Source of the DNA: Marinomonas maritima
GTDB taxonomy: Bacteria > Pseudomonadota > Gammaproteobacteria > Pseudomonadales > Marinomonadaceae
Assembly: GCF_024435075.2 (NCBI RefSeq)
Contig: NZ_JAMZEG020000004.1
Location: 5,001-69,000 of the forward strand
DNA length: 64,000 nt
Direction of reading: 5' to 3'
Below, piece by piece: positions 27,562 to 36,983 of the stretch. The notes beneath the pieces were generated by a model. That model saw only the letters and a list, made by a program, of their open reading frames with translations, was not told the DNA's origin and did no database searches. The number at the start of each line of letters is the position of its first letter. Within the stretch, counting starts at the first letter, position 1. The position numbers were made by a program, and so were the translations under genes.

Positions 27562-30500
27562 TATTTCCCCAAGTGCAAATCTTGCAATCTTCTGACTTTC
27601 GTTTCGCCAGTTAAGCCAATCGCCAAGCTAGTCGCCTCTGCGCCAGCCAATGTTGTAGTGTAACAAACCTTACGCTGTAATGCTGTACGACGAATCACAG
27701 AAGAATCTGTAATTGCTTGCGTACCAGACGTGGTATTGATGATGTAATCAATCTCGCCGTTCTTCATCATATCAACAATGTGTGGACGGCCTTCGTTCAC
27801 CTTGTTGACTTTACGCACGGCAACACCGTTTTCAGTTAGGTATTTCGCAGTGCCTTCGGTCCCGACTAGGTCAAACCCTAAATCAGCTAAGCGACGAGCA
27901 ACCGCAACCGCACCTTCTTTGTCTACATCGCGAACACTGATGAAAGCACAGCCCGATGTGGGTAATACCGTACCACCACCAAGTACCGCTTTACCAAAGG
28001 CTTCGGCAAACGTATCGCCAACACCCATGACTTCACCAGTAGATTTCATTTCAGGCCCAAGGATCGGATCAACGCCCTGGAACTTATTGAATGGAAAGAC
28101 GGCTTCTTTTACGCTGTAGTAAGAAGGAATAATCTCTTTAGTGAAGCCAAGTTCTTCCAATGTTTTACCCGCCATCACCAAGGCAGCCACTTGCGCCAAA
28201 GAACGACCAATACACTTAGAAACGAAAGGCACTGTACGTGAGGCACGAGGATTCACCTCGATCACATAAATTTCGCCATCTTGCACGGCAAGCTGAGTGT
28301 TCATCAAGCCAATAACACCAAGCTCAAGCGCCATGTTTTTAATCATGTCGCGAATGTCGTCTTGTACTTCTTTCGACAAAGAGTATGGAGGCAAAGAACA
28401 GGCAGAGTCGCCAGAGTGAACGCCCGCTTGTTCGATATGCTGCATGATGCCGCCGATCACAACTTGATGACCGTCAGAGATACAATCGATGTCGATTTCA
28501 ATCGCCGCATTCAAGAAGTGGTCAAGCAATACTGGACTGTCATTAGACACTTTAACAGCGGTTGTCATATAACGATTTAAATCTTTCTCGTTATAGACGA
28601 TTTCCATCGCACGGCCGCCCAATACATAAGAAGGACGAACCACCAGCGGATAACCAATCTCAGCCGCTTTCACCGCCGCCTGCTCAACACTGCGAACCGT
28701 CGCGTTATGTGGTTGTTTGTAGCCCAAACGCTGAATCATGCTTTGGAAACGCTCACGATCTTCTGCACGGTCAATAGACTCTGGCGTTGTACCAATGATT
28801 GGCACGCCTTCATTTTGCAATGCGCGAGCAATTTTAAGAGGTGTTTGACCGCCAAATTGTACGATCACGCCTTTTGGTTTTTCTTTACGGACGATTTCTA
28901 ATACGTCTTCTAGCGTGACTGGCTCGAAGTACAAACGATCAGAGGTGTCGTAGTCTGTCGATACGGTTTCAGGGTTACAGTTCACCATAATGGTTTCGTA
29001 ACCGTCTTCGCGAAGACCTAATGCCGCGTGTACACAGCAATAGTCAAACTCAATGCCTTGACCAATACGGTTTGGACCACCACCAAGGATGATGATTTTG
29101 TCTTTATCCGTTGGCGCCGCTTCACACTCATCTTCATAAGTGGAATACATGTAGGCCGTGTTGGTCGCAAATTCCGCCGCACAAGTATCCACACGTTTGT
29201 AAACTGGGTGGACGTTCATCAAGTAACGACGCTCACGCATCGATTTCTCAGTCACACTCAACAAACTTGCAAGACGTGAGTCAGAGAAGCCTTTACGCTT
29301 CAATCGACGAATCACATCGTACGTCATGTCCATCAGACCTTTGTCCGCCAATCCGGCTTCTTCTTTGATCAAATCTTCAATCTGTACCAAGAACCAATGA
29401 TCAACACCGGTCGCTGCGTAAATTTCATCAACCGTCATACCGGAGCGGAAAGCATCACCGATGTACCAAATACGATCTGAACCCGGAGACTGAAGCTCGT
29501 AAGAAAGCTTTTCTTTGCTGTTTTCTTCAGAAAAATCCAACTGAGGATTGAAGCCATCAGAACCCACTTCCAAGCCACGCAATGCTTTTTGCAAAGACTC
29601 TTGGAAAGTACGGCCAATCGCCATCACTTCACCAACCGACTTCATTTGCGTCGTTAAGCGATCATTCGCTGTCGGGAATTTTTCGAAGGTAAAACGTGGA
29701 ATTTTCGTGACAACGTAATCAATCGCAGGCTCGAAGCTGGCGGGCGTTTGACCGCCCGTAATGTCGTTCTGCAATTCGTCTAGTGTGTAACCAATCGCCA
29801 ATTTAGCGGCGATCTTAGCAATAGGGAAACCCGTTGCTTTAGACGCCAAAGCAGACGAACGAGACACGCGAGGGTTCATCTCGATAACAACAAGACGACC
29901 TGTTTTTGGGTCCATACCGAATTGTACGTTTGAACCGCCTGTCTCAACACCGATCTCACGCAATACCGCCAAAGAAGCATTACGCATGATTTGATATTCT
30001 TTATCCGTCAAGGTTTGCGCTGGCGCCACAGTAATGGAATCACCGGTGTGAACGCCCATGGCGTCAAAGTTTTCAATCGCACAAACAATAATGCAGTTGT
30101 CTTTTTTGTCGCGGACAACTTCCATCTCGTACTCTTTCCAACCGATCAAAGACTCATCGATTAGCAATTCGTTGGTTGGAGACAAGTCCAAGCCGCGCGT
30201 ACAAATTTCTTCAAACTCCTCCATGTTGTATGCGATACCGCCACCGGTGCCGCCCATGGTGAAAGAAGGGCGAATAATACAAGGGAAACCTAAATCCGCT
30301 TGCACCTTGATCGCTTCTTCCATGTTATGCGCAATGCCAGCACGTGGGCATTCCAGACCAATCGCCTTCATCGCTTTGTCGAAGCGATTGCGGTCTTCCG
30401 CTTTATCGATCGCGTCGGCTGTCGCGCCGATCATTTCAACATTGTATTTAGCGAGCACGCCATGACGTTCAAGATCCAACGCACAGTTCAGCGCAGTTTG

Positions 30501-30776
30501 GCCACCCATGGTTGGTAGCACCGCATCTGGACGCTCTTTCTCGATGATTTTCTCAACCGTTTGCCACTCAACCGGCTCAATGTACGTTGAGTCCGCCATG
30601 GCTGGATCTGTCATGATAGTGGCTGGATTTGAGTTCACTAGGATAACGCGAATGCCTTCTTCTCGAAGGGCTTTACACGCTTGGGCACCAGAGTAGTCAA
30701 ATTCACAGGCCTGACCGATAACAATAGGACCTGCACCTAAAATTAAAACGCTCTTTATGTCAGTACGCTTTGGCAT
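27561..30776 (-). CDS. carB: Carbamoyl-phosphate synthase large subunit
   Basis: Makes carbamoyl phosphate for pyrimidine and arginine synthesis from bicarbonate, ATP and ammonia delivered by CarA. The 1,071-residue protein has both ATP-grasp halves (RPSFTMGGTGGGIAYN; RPSYVLGGRAMEIVYN), the oligomerisation segment and the C-terminal allosteric MGS-like domain that responds to UMP and ornithine (GTEGTAKYLTENGV). It follows carA by 36 bp. Confidence 0.97.
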   Translation of the reverse strand: MPKRTDIKSVLILGAGPIVIGQACEFDYSGAQACKALREEGIRVILVNSNPATIMTDPAMADSTYIEPVEWQTVEKIIEKERPDAVLPTMGGQTALNCALDLERHGVLAKYNVEMIGATADAIDKAEDRNRFDKAMKAIGLECPRAGIAHNMEEAIKVQADLGFPCIIRPSFTMGGTGGGIAYNMEEFEEICTRGLDLSPTNELLIDESLIGWKEYEMEVVRDKKDNCIIVCAIENFDAMGVHTGDSITVAPAQTLTDKEYQIMRNASLAVLREIGVETGGSNVQFGMDPKTGRLVVIEMNPRVSRSSALASKATGFPIAKIAAKLAIGYTLDELQNDITGGQTPASFEPAIDYVVTKIPRFTFEKFPTANDRLTTQMKSVGEVMAIGRTFQESLQKALRGLEVGSDGFNPQLDFSEENSKEKLSYELQSPGSDRIWYIGDAFRSGMTVDEIYAATGVDHWFLVQIEDLIKEEAGLADKGLMDMTYDVIRRLKRKGFSDSRLASLLSVTEKSMRERRYLMNVHPVYKRVDTCAAEFATNTAYMYSTYEDECEAAPTDKDKIIILGGGPNRIGQGIEFDYCCVHAALGLREDGYETIMVNCNPETVSTDYDTSDRLYFEPVTLEDVLEIVRKEKPKGVIVQFGGQTPLKIARALQNEGVPIIGTTPESIDRAEDRERFQSMIQRLGYKQPHNATVRSVEQAAVKAAEIGYPLVVRPSYVLGGRAMEIVYNEKDLNRYMTTAVKVSNDSPVLLDHFLNAAIEIDIDCISDGHQVVIGGIMQHIEQAGVHSGDSACSLPPYSLSKEVQDDIRDMIKNMALELGVIGLMNTQLAVQDGEIYVIEVNPRASRTVPFVSKCIGRSLAQVAALVMAGKTLEELGFTKEIIPSYYSVKEAVFPFNKFQGVDPILGPEMKSTGEVMGVGDTFAEAFGKAVLGGGTVLPTSGCAFISVRDVDKEGAVAVARRLADLGFDLVGTEGTAKYLTENGVAVRKVNKVNEGRPHIVDMMKNGEIDYIINTTSGTQAITDSSVIRRTALQRKVCYTTTLAGAEATSLAIGLTGETKVRRLQDLHLGK

Positions 30777-30812
30777 AATATTTTCGTTCCGCTCCTATTT
30801 AGGTTTTTTGTC

Positions 30813-31955
30813 TTAGGCTTTATTAGAAGCTTTAGAGGCTTTGATATTTTCAATAAACTGATCGAACAGCGGCGCAACATCGTGTGGCCCCGGGCTCGCT
30901 TCAGGGTGACCTTGGAAACTGAAGGCGCTCTTATCTGTACGCGCGATGCCTTGCAAAGAGCCATCGAACAAAGATTTGTGCGTCATCACAAGGGTAGCTG
31001 GCAAAGTGTCTTCGTCTACCGCAAAACCGTGGTTTTGGCTGGTAATCATTACAGTGCCTTTTTCAATTGCTTGCACTGGATGGTTCGCACCATGATGGCC
31101 GAATTTCATTTTCTTCGTTTTCGCGCCAGACGCTAATGCCAGCAACTGATGACCAAGACAAATACCAAAAACAGGAATCTGTGTGTCTAAAATTTCTTTA
31201 ATGGCTTGAATCGCATAATCACATGGCTCTGGATCACCTGGGCCGTTAGAAAGGAATATGCCATCTGGATTCATTGCCAACACATCGCTTGCTGGTGTTG
31301 TCGCTGGTACAACCGTTAGACGGCAACCGCGCTCAACCAGCATGCGAAGAATGTTTCGCTTCACCCCATAGTCATAAGCAACAACATGGAATTCAAATGT
31401 CTCTGGTGTCGTATGGCCTTTTACAAGATCCCAAGTAGACTCTGTCCACTCATACGCTTTTTCTACCGTCACTTCTTTCGCTAAATCCATGCCTTTTAGG
31501 CCAGGGAACGCTTTAGCCGCCGCAATAGCCGTCGCTTCATCTAGGTTTTCACCTGCCATGATGCAACCCGCTAGCGCGCCTTTCTCGCGTAGGATTCGAG
31601 TAAGCTTGCGAGTGTCGATATCCGCAATGCCGACAACGCCTTTGCGTTTCAGGTAAGTGTCTAATGACTCTTGTGAACGCCAGCTGCTCGCGACCAAGGG
31701 AAGATCACGAATGATCAGACCGTCACACCAGATTTTGTTGGATTCTTCATCTTCAGAGTTAACGCCAGTATTCCCGATATGGGGATAGGTCAAGGTGACC
31801 ATTTGTCGAGCATAGGAAGGATCAGTAAGAATTTCTTGATAACCAGTCATCGAAGTGTTGAATACCACCTCGGCTGTTGAGGAGCCATCTGCCCCGATCG
31901 ACACGCCTTTAAATACAGTGCCGTCTTCCAGAGCTAGAATCGCTGATGTTGCCAA
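30813..31955 (-). CDS. carA: Carbamoyl-phosphate synthase small subunit (TTG start)
   Basis: The glutaminase subunit, passing ammonia to CarB. It has the class I amidotransferase triad: nucleophile in FGICLGHQLLALA, and His and Glu in FQGHPEASPGPHD. Start choice: a GGGAGG site lies 5 bases before TTG 31955 (MATSAILALEDG), giving about 380 residues, the normal length. An in-frame ATG at 32015 would add 20 residues but lies inside the leader hairpin. That leader may regulate the operon. Confidence 0.93.
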   Translation of the reverse strand: MATSAILALEDGTVFKGVSIGADGSSTAEVVFNTSMTGYQEILTDPSYARQMVTLTYPHIGNTGVNSEDEESNKIWCDGLIIRDLPLVASSWRSQESLDTYLKRKGVVGIADIDTRKLTRILREKGALAGCIMAGENLDEATAIAAAKAFPGLKGMDLAKEVTVEKAYEWTESTWDLVKGHTTPETFEFHVVAYDYGVKRNILRMLVERGCRLTVVPATTPASDVLAMNPDGIFLSNGPGDPEPCDYAIQAIKEILDTQIPVFGICLGHQLLALASGAKTKKMKFGHHGANHPVQAIEKGTVMITSQNHGFAVDEDTLPATLVMTHKSLFDGSLQGIARTDKSAFSFQGHPEASPGPHDVAPLFDQFIENIKASKASNKA

Positions 31956-31987
31956 AGGAACCTCCCATTTAGAGCCTATCAGGTTGC

Positions 31988-32024
31988 AAAAAAGCGAGAA
32001 GAGCCAATAGCTCATCTCGCTTTT
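31988..32024 (-). promoter_or_regulatory. Candidate attenuator hairpin in the carA leader
   Basis: On the minus strand AGCGAGA and GAGC arms pair with GCTC and TCTCGCT (one internal mismatch), followed at once by a run of six T, about 33 bp before the carA start. This is the form of an intrinsic terminator placed upstream of the gene. An inverted repeat further upstream (ATCTATTAAT 32048-32057 with ATTAATAGAT 32063-32072) may be an operator. Confidence 0.6.
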
Positions 32025-32217
32025 AAGATATTGCGTTTTTGCCGTTCATCTATTAATCGATAATTAATAGATCTCGCGTTCAAAAAATCTGCCCAATTCT
32101 ACTCCGATACGACTTTTGCGTCCACCGAATTGCCAAGAAAACAGGCAAAAACACAGGGGTTACGCGTATTTTTTCTTGACTTCTTAGTCAAGAATGAGGA
32201 GGCATTAGCAACGTCAA

Positions 32218-32769
32218 TTAGCACAACAATCCGTCGGCTACATTTTGCGCGGCTTCATAGCCTTTTAAGTTACCCAACACGGTCAATGAAAAGACCATTG
32301 CGGCAGCAGGCCCTTTGCCCGTCAAAATATTACCATCCATCACCACAGGTTCATTAACAATGTATTCAGCGCCGTTCAAACCGCCTTCAAAACCGGGATA
32401 GCAGGTTGCTTGTTTATCAACGAGAAAACCATGCGTACCAAATACCACCGCAGGCGATGCACAAATAGCCGCCAACAGCGTGTCTTGAATATCGTGTTTT
32501 TCCAACATATCAATCAACAATGCACAGTCGCGCAAATGCTCAGCACCCGGCATACCACCTGGTAATACAACGGCGTCAAACATTTGGTCCGCCACGTCTG
32601 TTAACAAAACATCCGCTTCTAGTTTAGAACCGTGTGCCGCCACAATATGTTTGGACTCATGCACACTCGCTACGGTTACCGTTAAACCACCACGGCGCAG
32701 TACATCGATAATCGTAATGGTTTCAATATCTTCATTGCCATTGGCAATAGGAACCAACACCTTACTCAT
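32218..32769 (-). CDS. DJ-1/PfpI-family protein (YajL/ThiJ-like)
   Basis: A 183-residue flavodoxin-fold protein. The conserved Cys of the nucleophile elbow sits in AAICASPAVVFGTHG, and the Glu contacting it in NGNEDIETI. The close relatives YajL and DJ-1 are linked to protein repair or deglycation and oxidative-stress defence; the exact activity is disputed. It stands alone between carA and rimI, with an AGGAG site before the ATG. Confidence 0.9.
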   Translation of the reverse strand: MSKVLVPIANGNEDIETITIIDVLRRGGLTVTVASVHESKHIVAAHGSKLEADVLLTDVADQMFDAVVLPGGMPGAEHLRDCALLIDMLEKHDIQDTLLAAICASPAVVFGTHGFLVDKQATCYPGFEGGLNGAEYIVNEPVVMDGNILTGKGPAAAMVFSLTVLGNLKGYEAAQNVADGLLC

Positions 32770-32796
32770 AATTAGTCTCCTTAATTAGGATAGAAT

Positions 32797-33279
32797 TCAA
32801 ACGTTCATTTTTAACGTGAACAAACAGGCCGCTTCATGGCCTTGTTCGGTTTGTCCTTTTTTTTCTATTTGATAATAATTTTTACGACGCCCCACCAGCT
32901 CAAATCCCAACGACTCATACAAAGAGATCGCACCAAGATTCGACTCGCGCACTTCCAATAACAGTTCACAGGCTCCTTGCTGCGCGGCGACGTCCAACCA
33001 AACTATCATCAACTTTCTTGCTAGCCCCTGTCTACGGACAGCGGAATCAATCACAATTAATTCTAATTCAGACTGATCAAATATCACCGACGCAGTTAAC
33101 CAACCAACGAGCGGATTTTGCGTCACACCACCCAACTCAACAACCCAATTTTTGCGAGTCTGCAGCGCATCAACAACTAAATCCTTGCCCCAAGGGTAAG
33201 GATTAGACAAGGCATCAAGTCGAATAATAGAGGGTAAATCAGACGCAAGCGCCTGACGAATAAAAACGGAAGGAGTCAT
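32797..33279 (-). CDS. rimI: Ribosomal-protein-alanine N-acetyltransferase (RimI-type GNAT)
   Basis: A GNAT acetyltransferase of about 160 residues. The acetyl-CoA loop is visible as RRQGLARKLM, followed by ANLGAISLYESLGFELVGRRKNYY, both close to the RimI pattern; RimI acetylates the N-terminus of ribosomal protein S18. ATG 33279 is used because the codon at 33288 is TTG. It lies downstream of a HolD-like gene, matching the holD-rimI pair known in enterobacteria. Confidence 0.88.
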   Translation of the reverse strand: MTPSVFIRQALASDLPSIIRLDALSNPYPWGKDLVVDALQTRKNWVVELGGVTQNPLVGWLTASVIFDQSELELIVIDSAVRRQGLARKLMIVWLDVAAQQGACELLLEVRESNLGAISLYESLGFELVGRRKNYYQIEKKGQTEQGHEAACLFTLKMNV

Positions 33280-33310
33280 AAATTTCAAGCCAAATTAGCC
33301 GTGAGCGAGG

Positions 33311-34138
33311 TTAACGAAAAAGACGAGACTGCATGATTTGCCATGCGTCTTTGCGTAACTCAGGAATACGATGCAGCTCAGACAAACTCACGATACACGC
33401 GGTAGGATAGTCTTTCAATGGACTCTCTGGCGGCAAGTCTTCCACCATCTGAGTAATCTGCGAACCCGCAAGCACCAACATTGGCGTATCAGGAAAACCT
33501 TTTACCAACCGCGCCACATAGCTTTCTAATGCACCAAAAAGCCAATCTGTGCGTCTTAGAAAATGCTGATTTCGTAACGCACCCGGCCAAGAAAATGCAC
33601 TACCCTGCCATTCATCTATCGGTTGTTTTAAAAGCGCCTGCCCCATTTTCAAAGCAAGACGCTCAATCTCTTCTTGCTGTGAAAATACCGCTGGTACATC
33701 ACTTAAAATCAACAATTTATTCGACAAAGCATAAGCGCGAATATCAAGACGAGTTATTTGACTGGTAACAGCAGGATCAGGCTCAACAACAATATCCACA
33801 GCCAATTCTTCAATCGGCTGTAAATCTTCAACCACGATTTCCGGTCCTGCATTAAGCTGCTCGCGAAGATGGTTCACCAACGGATCTTTTGTGTCCGTCA
33901 ACAACTTAGCCACAGGAACAGGTGCAGGCTCCGCCGCTTTAAACCCCGTAGAGTAAGGATCGACCATGGTATCGGTTGAAGAAAAAGTCGTTTCTACCTC
34001 GGTTTTTATGTACCAAGGCTGAATCGGCATAAAAACCGTACCTGACACGCTGTCCGTCGAAGACAACCAAGACACCACGCCCATTTGCGATAAACAATGG
34101 GTTTGAAAAGCCTGTTGAGGAGGTAATTCGCGGGACAT
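33311..34138 (-). CDS. Hypothetical protein, possible HolD (DNA polymerase III psi)-like N-terminus
   Basis: A protein of about 275 residues from ATG 34138 (MSRELPPQQAF), with AAGG a few bases upstream; extensions to 34240 are less likely. The first 40 residues contain CLSQMGVVSWLSS, resembling the LxxMGIxxW motif near the psi N-terminus that contacts chi and SSB. A Pro/Glu-rich linker follows, then a C-terminal domain (SNKLLILSDVPAVFSQQEEIERLALKMG ... MLVLAGSQ). The position before rimI supports the HolD idea, but the protein is twice the usual psi length, so this remains tentative. Confidence 0.5.
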   Translation of the reverse strand: MSRELPPQQAFQTHCLSQMGVVSWLSSTDSVSGTVFMPIQPWYIKTEVETTFSSTDTMVDPYSTGFKAAEPAPVPVAKLLTDTKDPLVNHLREQLNAGPEIVVEDLQPIEELAVDIVVEPDPAVTSQITRLDIRAYALSNKLLILSDVPAVFSQQEEIERLALKMGQALLKQPIDEWQGSAFSWPGALRNQHFLRRTDWLFGALESYVARLVKGFPDTPMLVLAGSQITQMVEDLPPESPLKDYPTACIVSLSELHRIPELRKDAWQIMQSRLFR

Positions 34139-34327
34139 AAGAACCTTAAATAGTCGCCTTGAATGCGAGCATTCAGCGGTTTGAATAGGAAAAAGCAAAT
34201 ATACTCGTTTACGCTTCGACATGCCACTTGATGACCACAAGATTGCATGGTCTAGTCTTTATCGTCTATGTATAATCTCTGCCATCTTGAGCAAACTCAA
34301 AAAACATCTTTTAGAAGGTAAACACCC

Positions 34328-35116
34328 ATGATTTCTTTATTATCTCGTTTGATGGTTATCGCCGCTGTTTCAATCAGCAGCGTCAGTTTCGCCGACACCT
34401 TACCCGATCTAAAAGGCCGCACTATTTTAGCGGTCACAGAAAACGCTTATACACCGCTAAACTTTGTAGACCCTGCAACAGGCGAAGGCATTGGCTGGGA
34501 ATACGACGCCATGAACGAAATAGGCGAACGCCTAAACGCCAAAATTGAATGGCACCTCAGTAGCTGGGACACGATGATTCAAGCGGTCAAGCAAGCACAA
34601 TACGATGTCGGTATGGATGGCATCACCATTAATGAAGAACGCGCACAGCAAATTGATTTCACCGTTCCCTATCTGACATCTCAACAGTTCATGTTGGTTC
34701 GCGCTGACGAAGATCGCTTCACCGATGCCGAGTCTTTTGCCGCCAATGACGACTTTCAATTTGGCGCTCAAGCTGGCACCACCAACTTTTATGTCGCTGT
34801 TTATGACGTATTGGATGGCAACGAAGACAACCCACGCATCACGCTACTCGAAACGTTTGGCACGTCAGTACAAGCACTTAAATCTGGCGATGTAGACAGT
34901 GTATTAATGGATGCCGCGTCGGCCCGTGGCTACATTGGTGCCAATCCAGGTGCGTTCAAAATCATCGGCGGCCCGTTAGGTTCCGAAGATTTTGGCTTTA
35001 TCCTAACACCAGGGTCGGACCTTCTTAAGCCAATCAATGCCGCGATCAACAGCATGAAAAAAGACGGTACACTCGATGCGCTGAACAAAAAATGGTTCTT
35101 CGACTACAACCAATAA
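34328..35116 (+). CDS. Amino-acid ABC transporter, periplasmic binding protein
   Basis: A 262-residue family 3 solute-binding protein. It has a signal peptide (MISLLSRLMVIAAVSISSVSFA, cleavage after about 22), then LAVTENAYTPLNFVDPATGEGIGWEYD, a DGITINEERAQQIDFTVPYL signature and a C-terminal LNKKWFFDY. It should bind a polar amino acid or related solute; specificity cannot be read. Its permease follows after a hairpin that may lower downstream expression. Confidence 0.9.
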   Translation: MISLLSRLMVIAAVSISSVSFADTLPDLKGRTILAVTENAYTPLNFVDPATGEGIGWEYDAMNEIGERLNAKIEWHLSSWDTMIQAVKQAQYDVGMDGITINEERAQQIDFTVPYLTSQQFMLVRADEDRFTDAESFAANDDFQFGAQAGTTNFYVAVYDVLDGNEDNPRITLLETFGTSVQALKSGDVDSVLMDAASARGYIGANPGAFKIIGGPLGSEDFGFILTPGSDLLKPINAAINSMKKDGTLDALNKKWFFDYNQ

Positions 35117-35141
35117 GACGTCACTGATAGTCCGACTTTGT

Positions 35142-35176
35142 AACGGGTCTTCTAATTAAAGACGATCCGTTTTTTA
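35142..35176 (+). terminator. Partial terminator between binding protein and permease
   Basis: AACGGGTCTTCT and AGACGATCCGTT form an imperfect stem (two mismatches) followed by a T-run. Such hairpins often let some transcription through so that binding protein outnumbers permease. Confidence 0.65.
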
Positions 35177-35215
35177 TTGATATAGACCACGGAACGGTCC
35201 AGCTATGACTTGATT

Positions 35216-36022
35216 ATGCCCTTTAAAAAAACCTTAGAACGCACGCCGTGGTGGTTAGTCACCATCATCATTATCGCTCTTGTTCTGTTATGGAACATGG
35301 TGGCAGACCAAAGCTACCAACGCATAGCGAACGCACTAAGCGAAGGGCTACTGACCACCGTTGGTGTCACCTTTATGGCTTTTGTTCTGGCCAGTCTAAT
35401 CGGCTTATTAATCGCGCTGGCTGGATTTTCTCGCCATCGTATCCTTCGTGAATTTGCGCGTTTTTATGTAGAAATATTCCGTGGTGTTCCCGTTCTTGTG
35501 CTGCTGTTTTACATCGCCTTTGTCGGCGCACCAGAAATGGTAAAACTCTACAATTGGGCATTACAAATACCGATTGAAGCCGGCTGGCTAGAAACCGCCA
35601 GAACTCGCGACTTCACCCTTCTGTGGCGCGCTATTCTTGCCCTCGCGATCAGCTACAGCGCGTTTATTGCAGAAGTATTTCGTGCCGGTATTCAAGAAGT
35701 AGGGAAAGGTCAAATAGAAGCAGCAAAAGCATTGGGGTTGTCGAACTGGCATCGATTTCGTCTTATTACCTTGCCACAAGCCATGCGGAAAATTCTACCA
35801 CCACTGGGCAACGACCTCGTCGCCATGATCAAAGACTCAGCGCTCGTATCCGTACTCGGCGTTCAAGACATCACCCAACTCGGAAAAATATACAGCTCAT
35901 CGACTTTTCAGTTTTTTGAAACTTACAATGTCGTTGCCTTTATGTACCTTGTTCTTACCTTAAGTTTATCCTTGTTAATTCGCGCCTTTGAAACGCACTT
36001 AAGACGCAACGATCATCATTGA
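35216..36022 (+). CDS. Amino-acid ABC transporter permease (HisM/GlnP family)
   Basis: A permease of about 268 residues with roughly five transmembrane helices. It has the EAA-type loop that docks the ATPase (EAAKALGLSNWHRFRLITLPQAM) and the N-terminal LTTVGVTFMAFVLASLIGLLIAL helix. ATG 35216 is chosen over the TTG at 35210. No ATPase gene follows (the next gene is on the other strand), so the transporter must borrow an ATPase from elsewhere. Confidence 0.9.
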   Translation: MPFKKTLERTPWWLVTIIIIALVLLWNMVADQSYQRIANALSEGLLTTVGVTFMAFVLASLIGLLIALAGFSRHRILREFARFYVEIFRGVPVLVLLFYIAFVGAPEMVKLYNWALQIPIEAGWLETARTRDFTLLWRAILALAISYSAFIAEVFRAGIQEVGKGQIEAAKALGLSNWHRFRLITLPQAMRKILPPLGNDLVAMIKDSALVSVLGVQDITQLGKIYSSSTFQFFETYNVVAFMYLVLTLSLSLLIRAFETHLRRNDHH

Positions 36023-36054
36023 CTAAAGACACTATTCACTAGAAAAGTGAGCAA

Positions 36055-36495
36055 CTAAACTCTAATGAAACGCGTTTGAATCGAGTAATCTTTTTTAGGG
36101 CCGACCACGGTAAAACTCAGTTCAAATTCATCGTCTGATAAGAATACAAATTCGGCGTCGTAATGGTCTTGTATGCACAGATGATGGGACGTAAGTATGC
36201 TGGCTTGGGCAAATGCAAAGCTCAAAAACAGCTGCCCCTTGGTCGCGCCGTCAGAGAAAAATATATCAAAGCCAGCGTCTGTCATCCGATATTCATACTC
36301 TCGAAAAGCATTGGCTTTTTGCTCACCTAATCTGGGTAACATGACGGCTTCTTTATAATCGAGATGCTGATCACTTTCGCCATTAAGGCGAAACGTTGCC
36401 CGCCCTGTTATTTCGCCAAAGCCAGAAATCACCCGATGCATTTCCCAATCCCCTAGAAAATACGACAAAACGGCTTTTGCTTCTATTACATACAT
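36055..36495 (-). CDS. DUF6314-like hypothetical protein
   Basis: A 146-residue soluble protein with a beta-rich pattern resembling DUF6314: FLGDWEMHRVI, GRATFRL, YKEAVMLP, REYEYRM, FFSDGATKGQLF, HLCIQDHY and a terminal GPKKDYSIQTRF. The repeated aromatic strands suggest a lipocalin-like barrel. No function is known to me. It converges on the permease gene. Confidence 0.6.
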   Translation of the reverse strand: MYVIEAKAVLSYFLGDWEMHRVISGFGEITGRATFRLNGESDQHLDYKEAVMLPRLGEQKANAFREYEYRMTDAGFDIFFSDGATKGQLFLSFAFAQASILTSHHLCIQDHYDAEFVFLSDDEFELSFTVVGPKKDYSIQTRFIRV

Positions 36496-36983
36496 TTATA
36501 TAAGCGCTCTATTTACCATAATGACTAACCACTCCAAGCATAATCAGCATTCAGACGGCCTAAAAACGGCGTCAAAATAGATTGTCACACAAAGAAATCT
36601 CCAACAGAGCATTTTATTCATAAAAAACATTGTGCAAGAGGAATTTTTTTTACTCGATATCCATGACTCTTTTGAGGCTTTATATCAGTTTTATTGATTT
36701 GAATAATGTGTTTTTTAGAACGGTTCATTCTTACTCTTCGACATAGTTCGTTGAATTTTGAGTTTTTCATCCTCATTTCAAAAAAACGACCTAATTCATA
36801 CTTAATGTACTAAAAATCTGCATATTTAAGCGATTATGGACGCACAAAGTAGCATTCGGCAAAGACAATGGAAGCGTCTTGAGTACTATTTCAATCTAAT
36901 TTTTTTCCTCTAATATGACCTTCATCAGACGGGGCTTGCTCGGCGGGCTTCACTTTAAACGAATACTTAAAAGGTACATTATT
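36496..36983. other. AT-rich intergenic region without recognisable genes
   Basis: About 490 bp between DUF6314 and the small exported protein. I find no convincing open reading frame, terminator or repeat. The region is AT-rich and must hold the promoter, and perhaps a long leader, of the gene at 36984. Confidence 0.5.

Noticed and set aside
31956..32015. Extended carA start at ATG 32015
   Set aside because: It adds 20 residues not typical of CarA and lies inside a terminator-like hairpin, whereas TTG 31955 has a well-spaced GGGAGG site.
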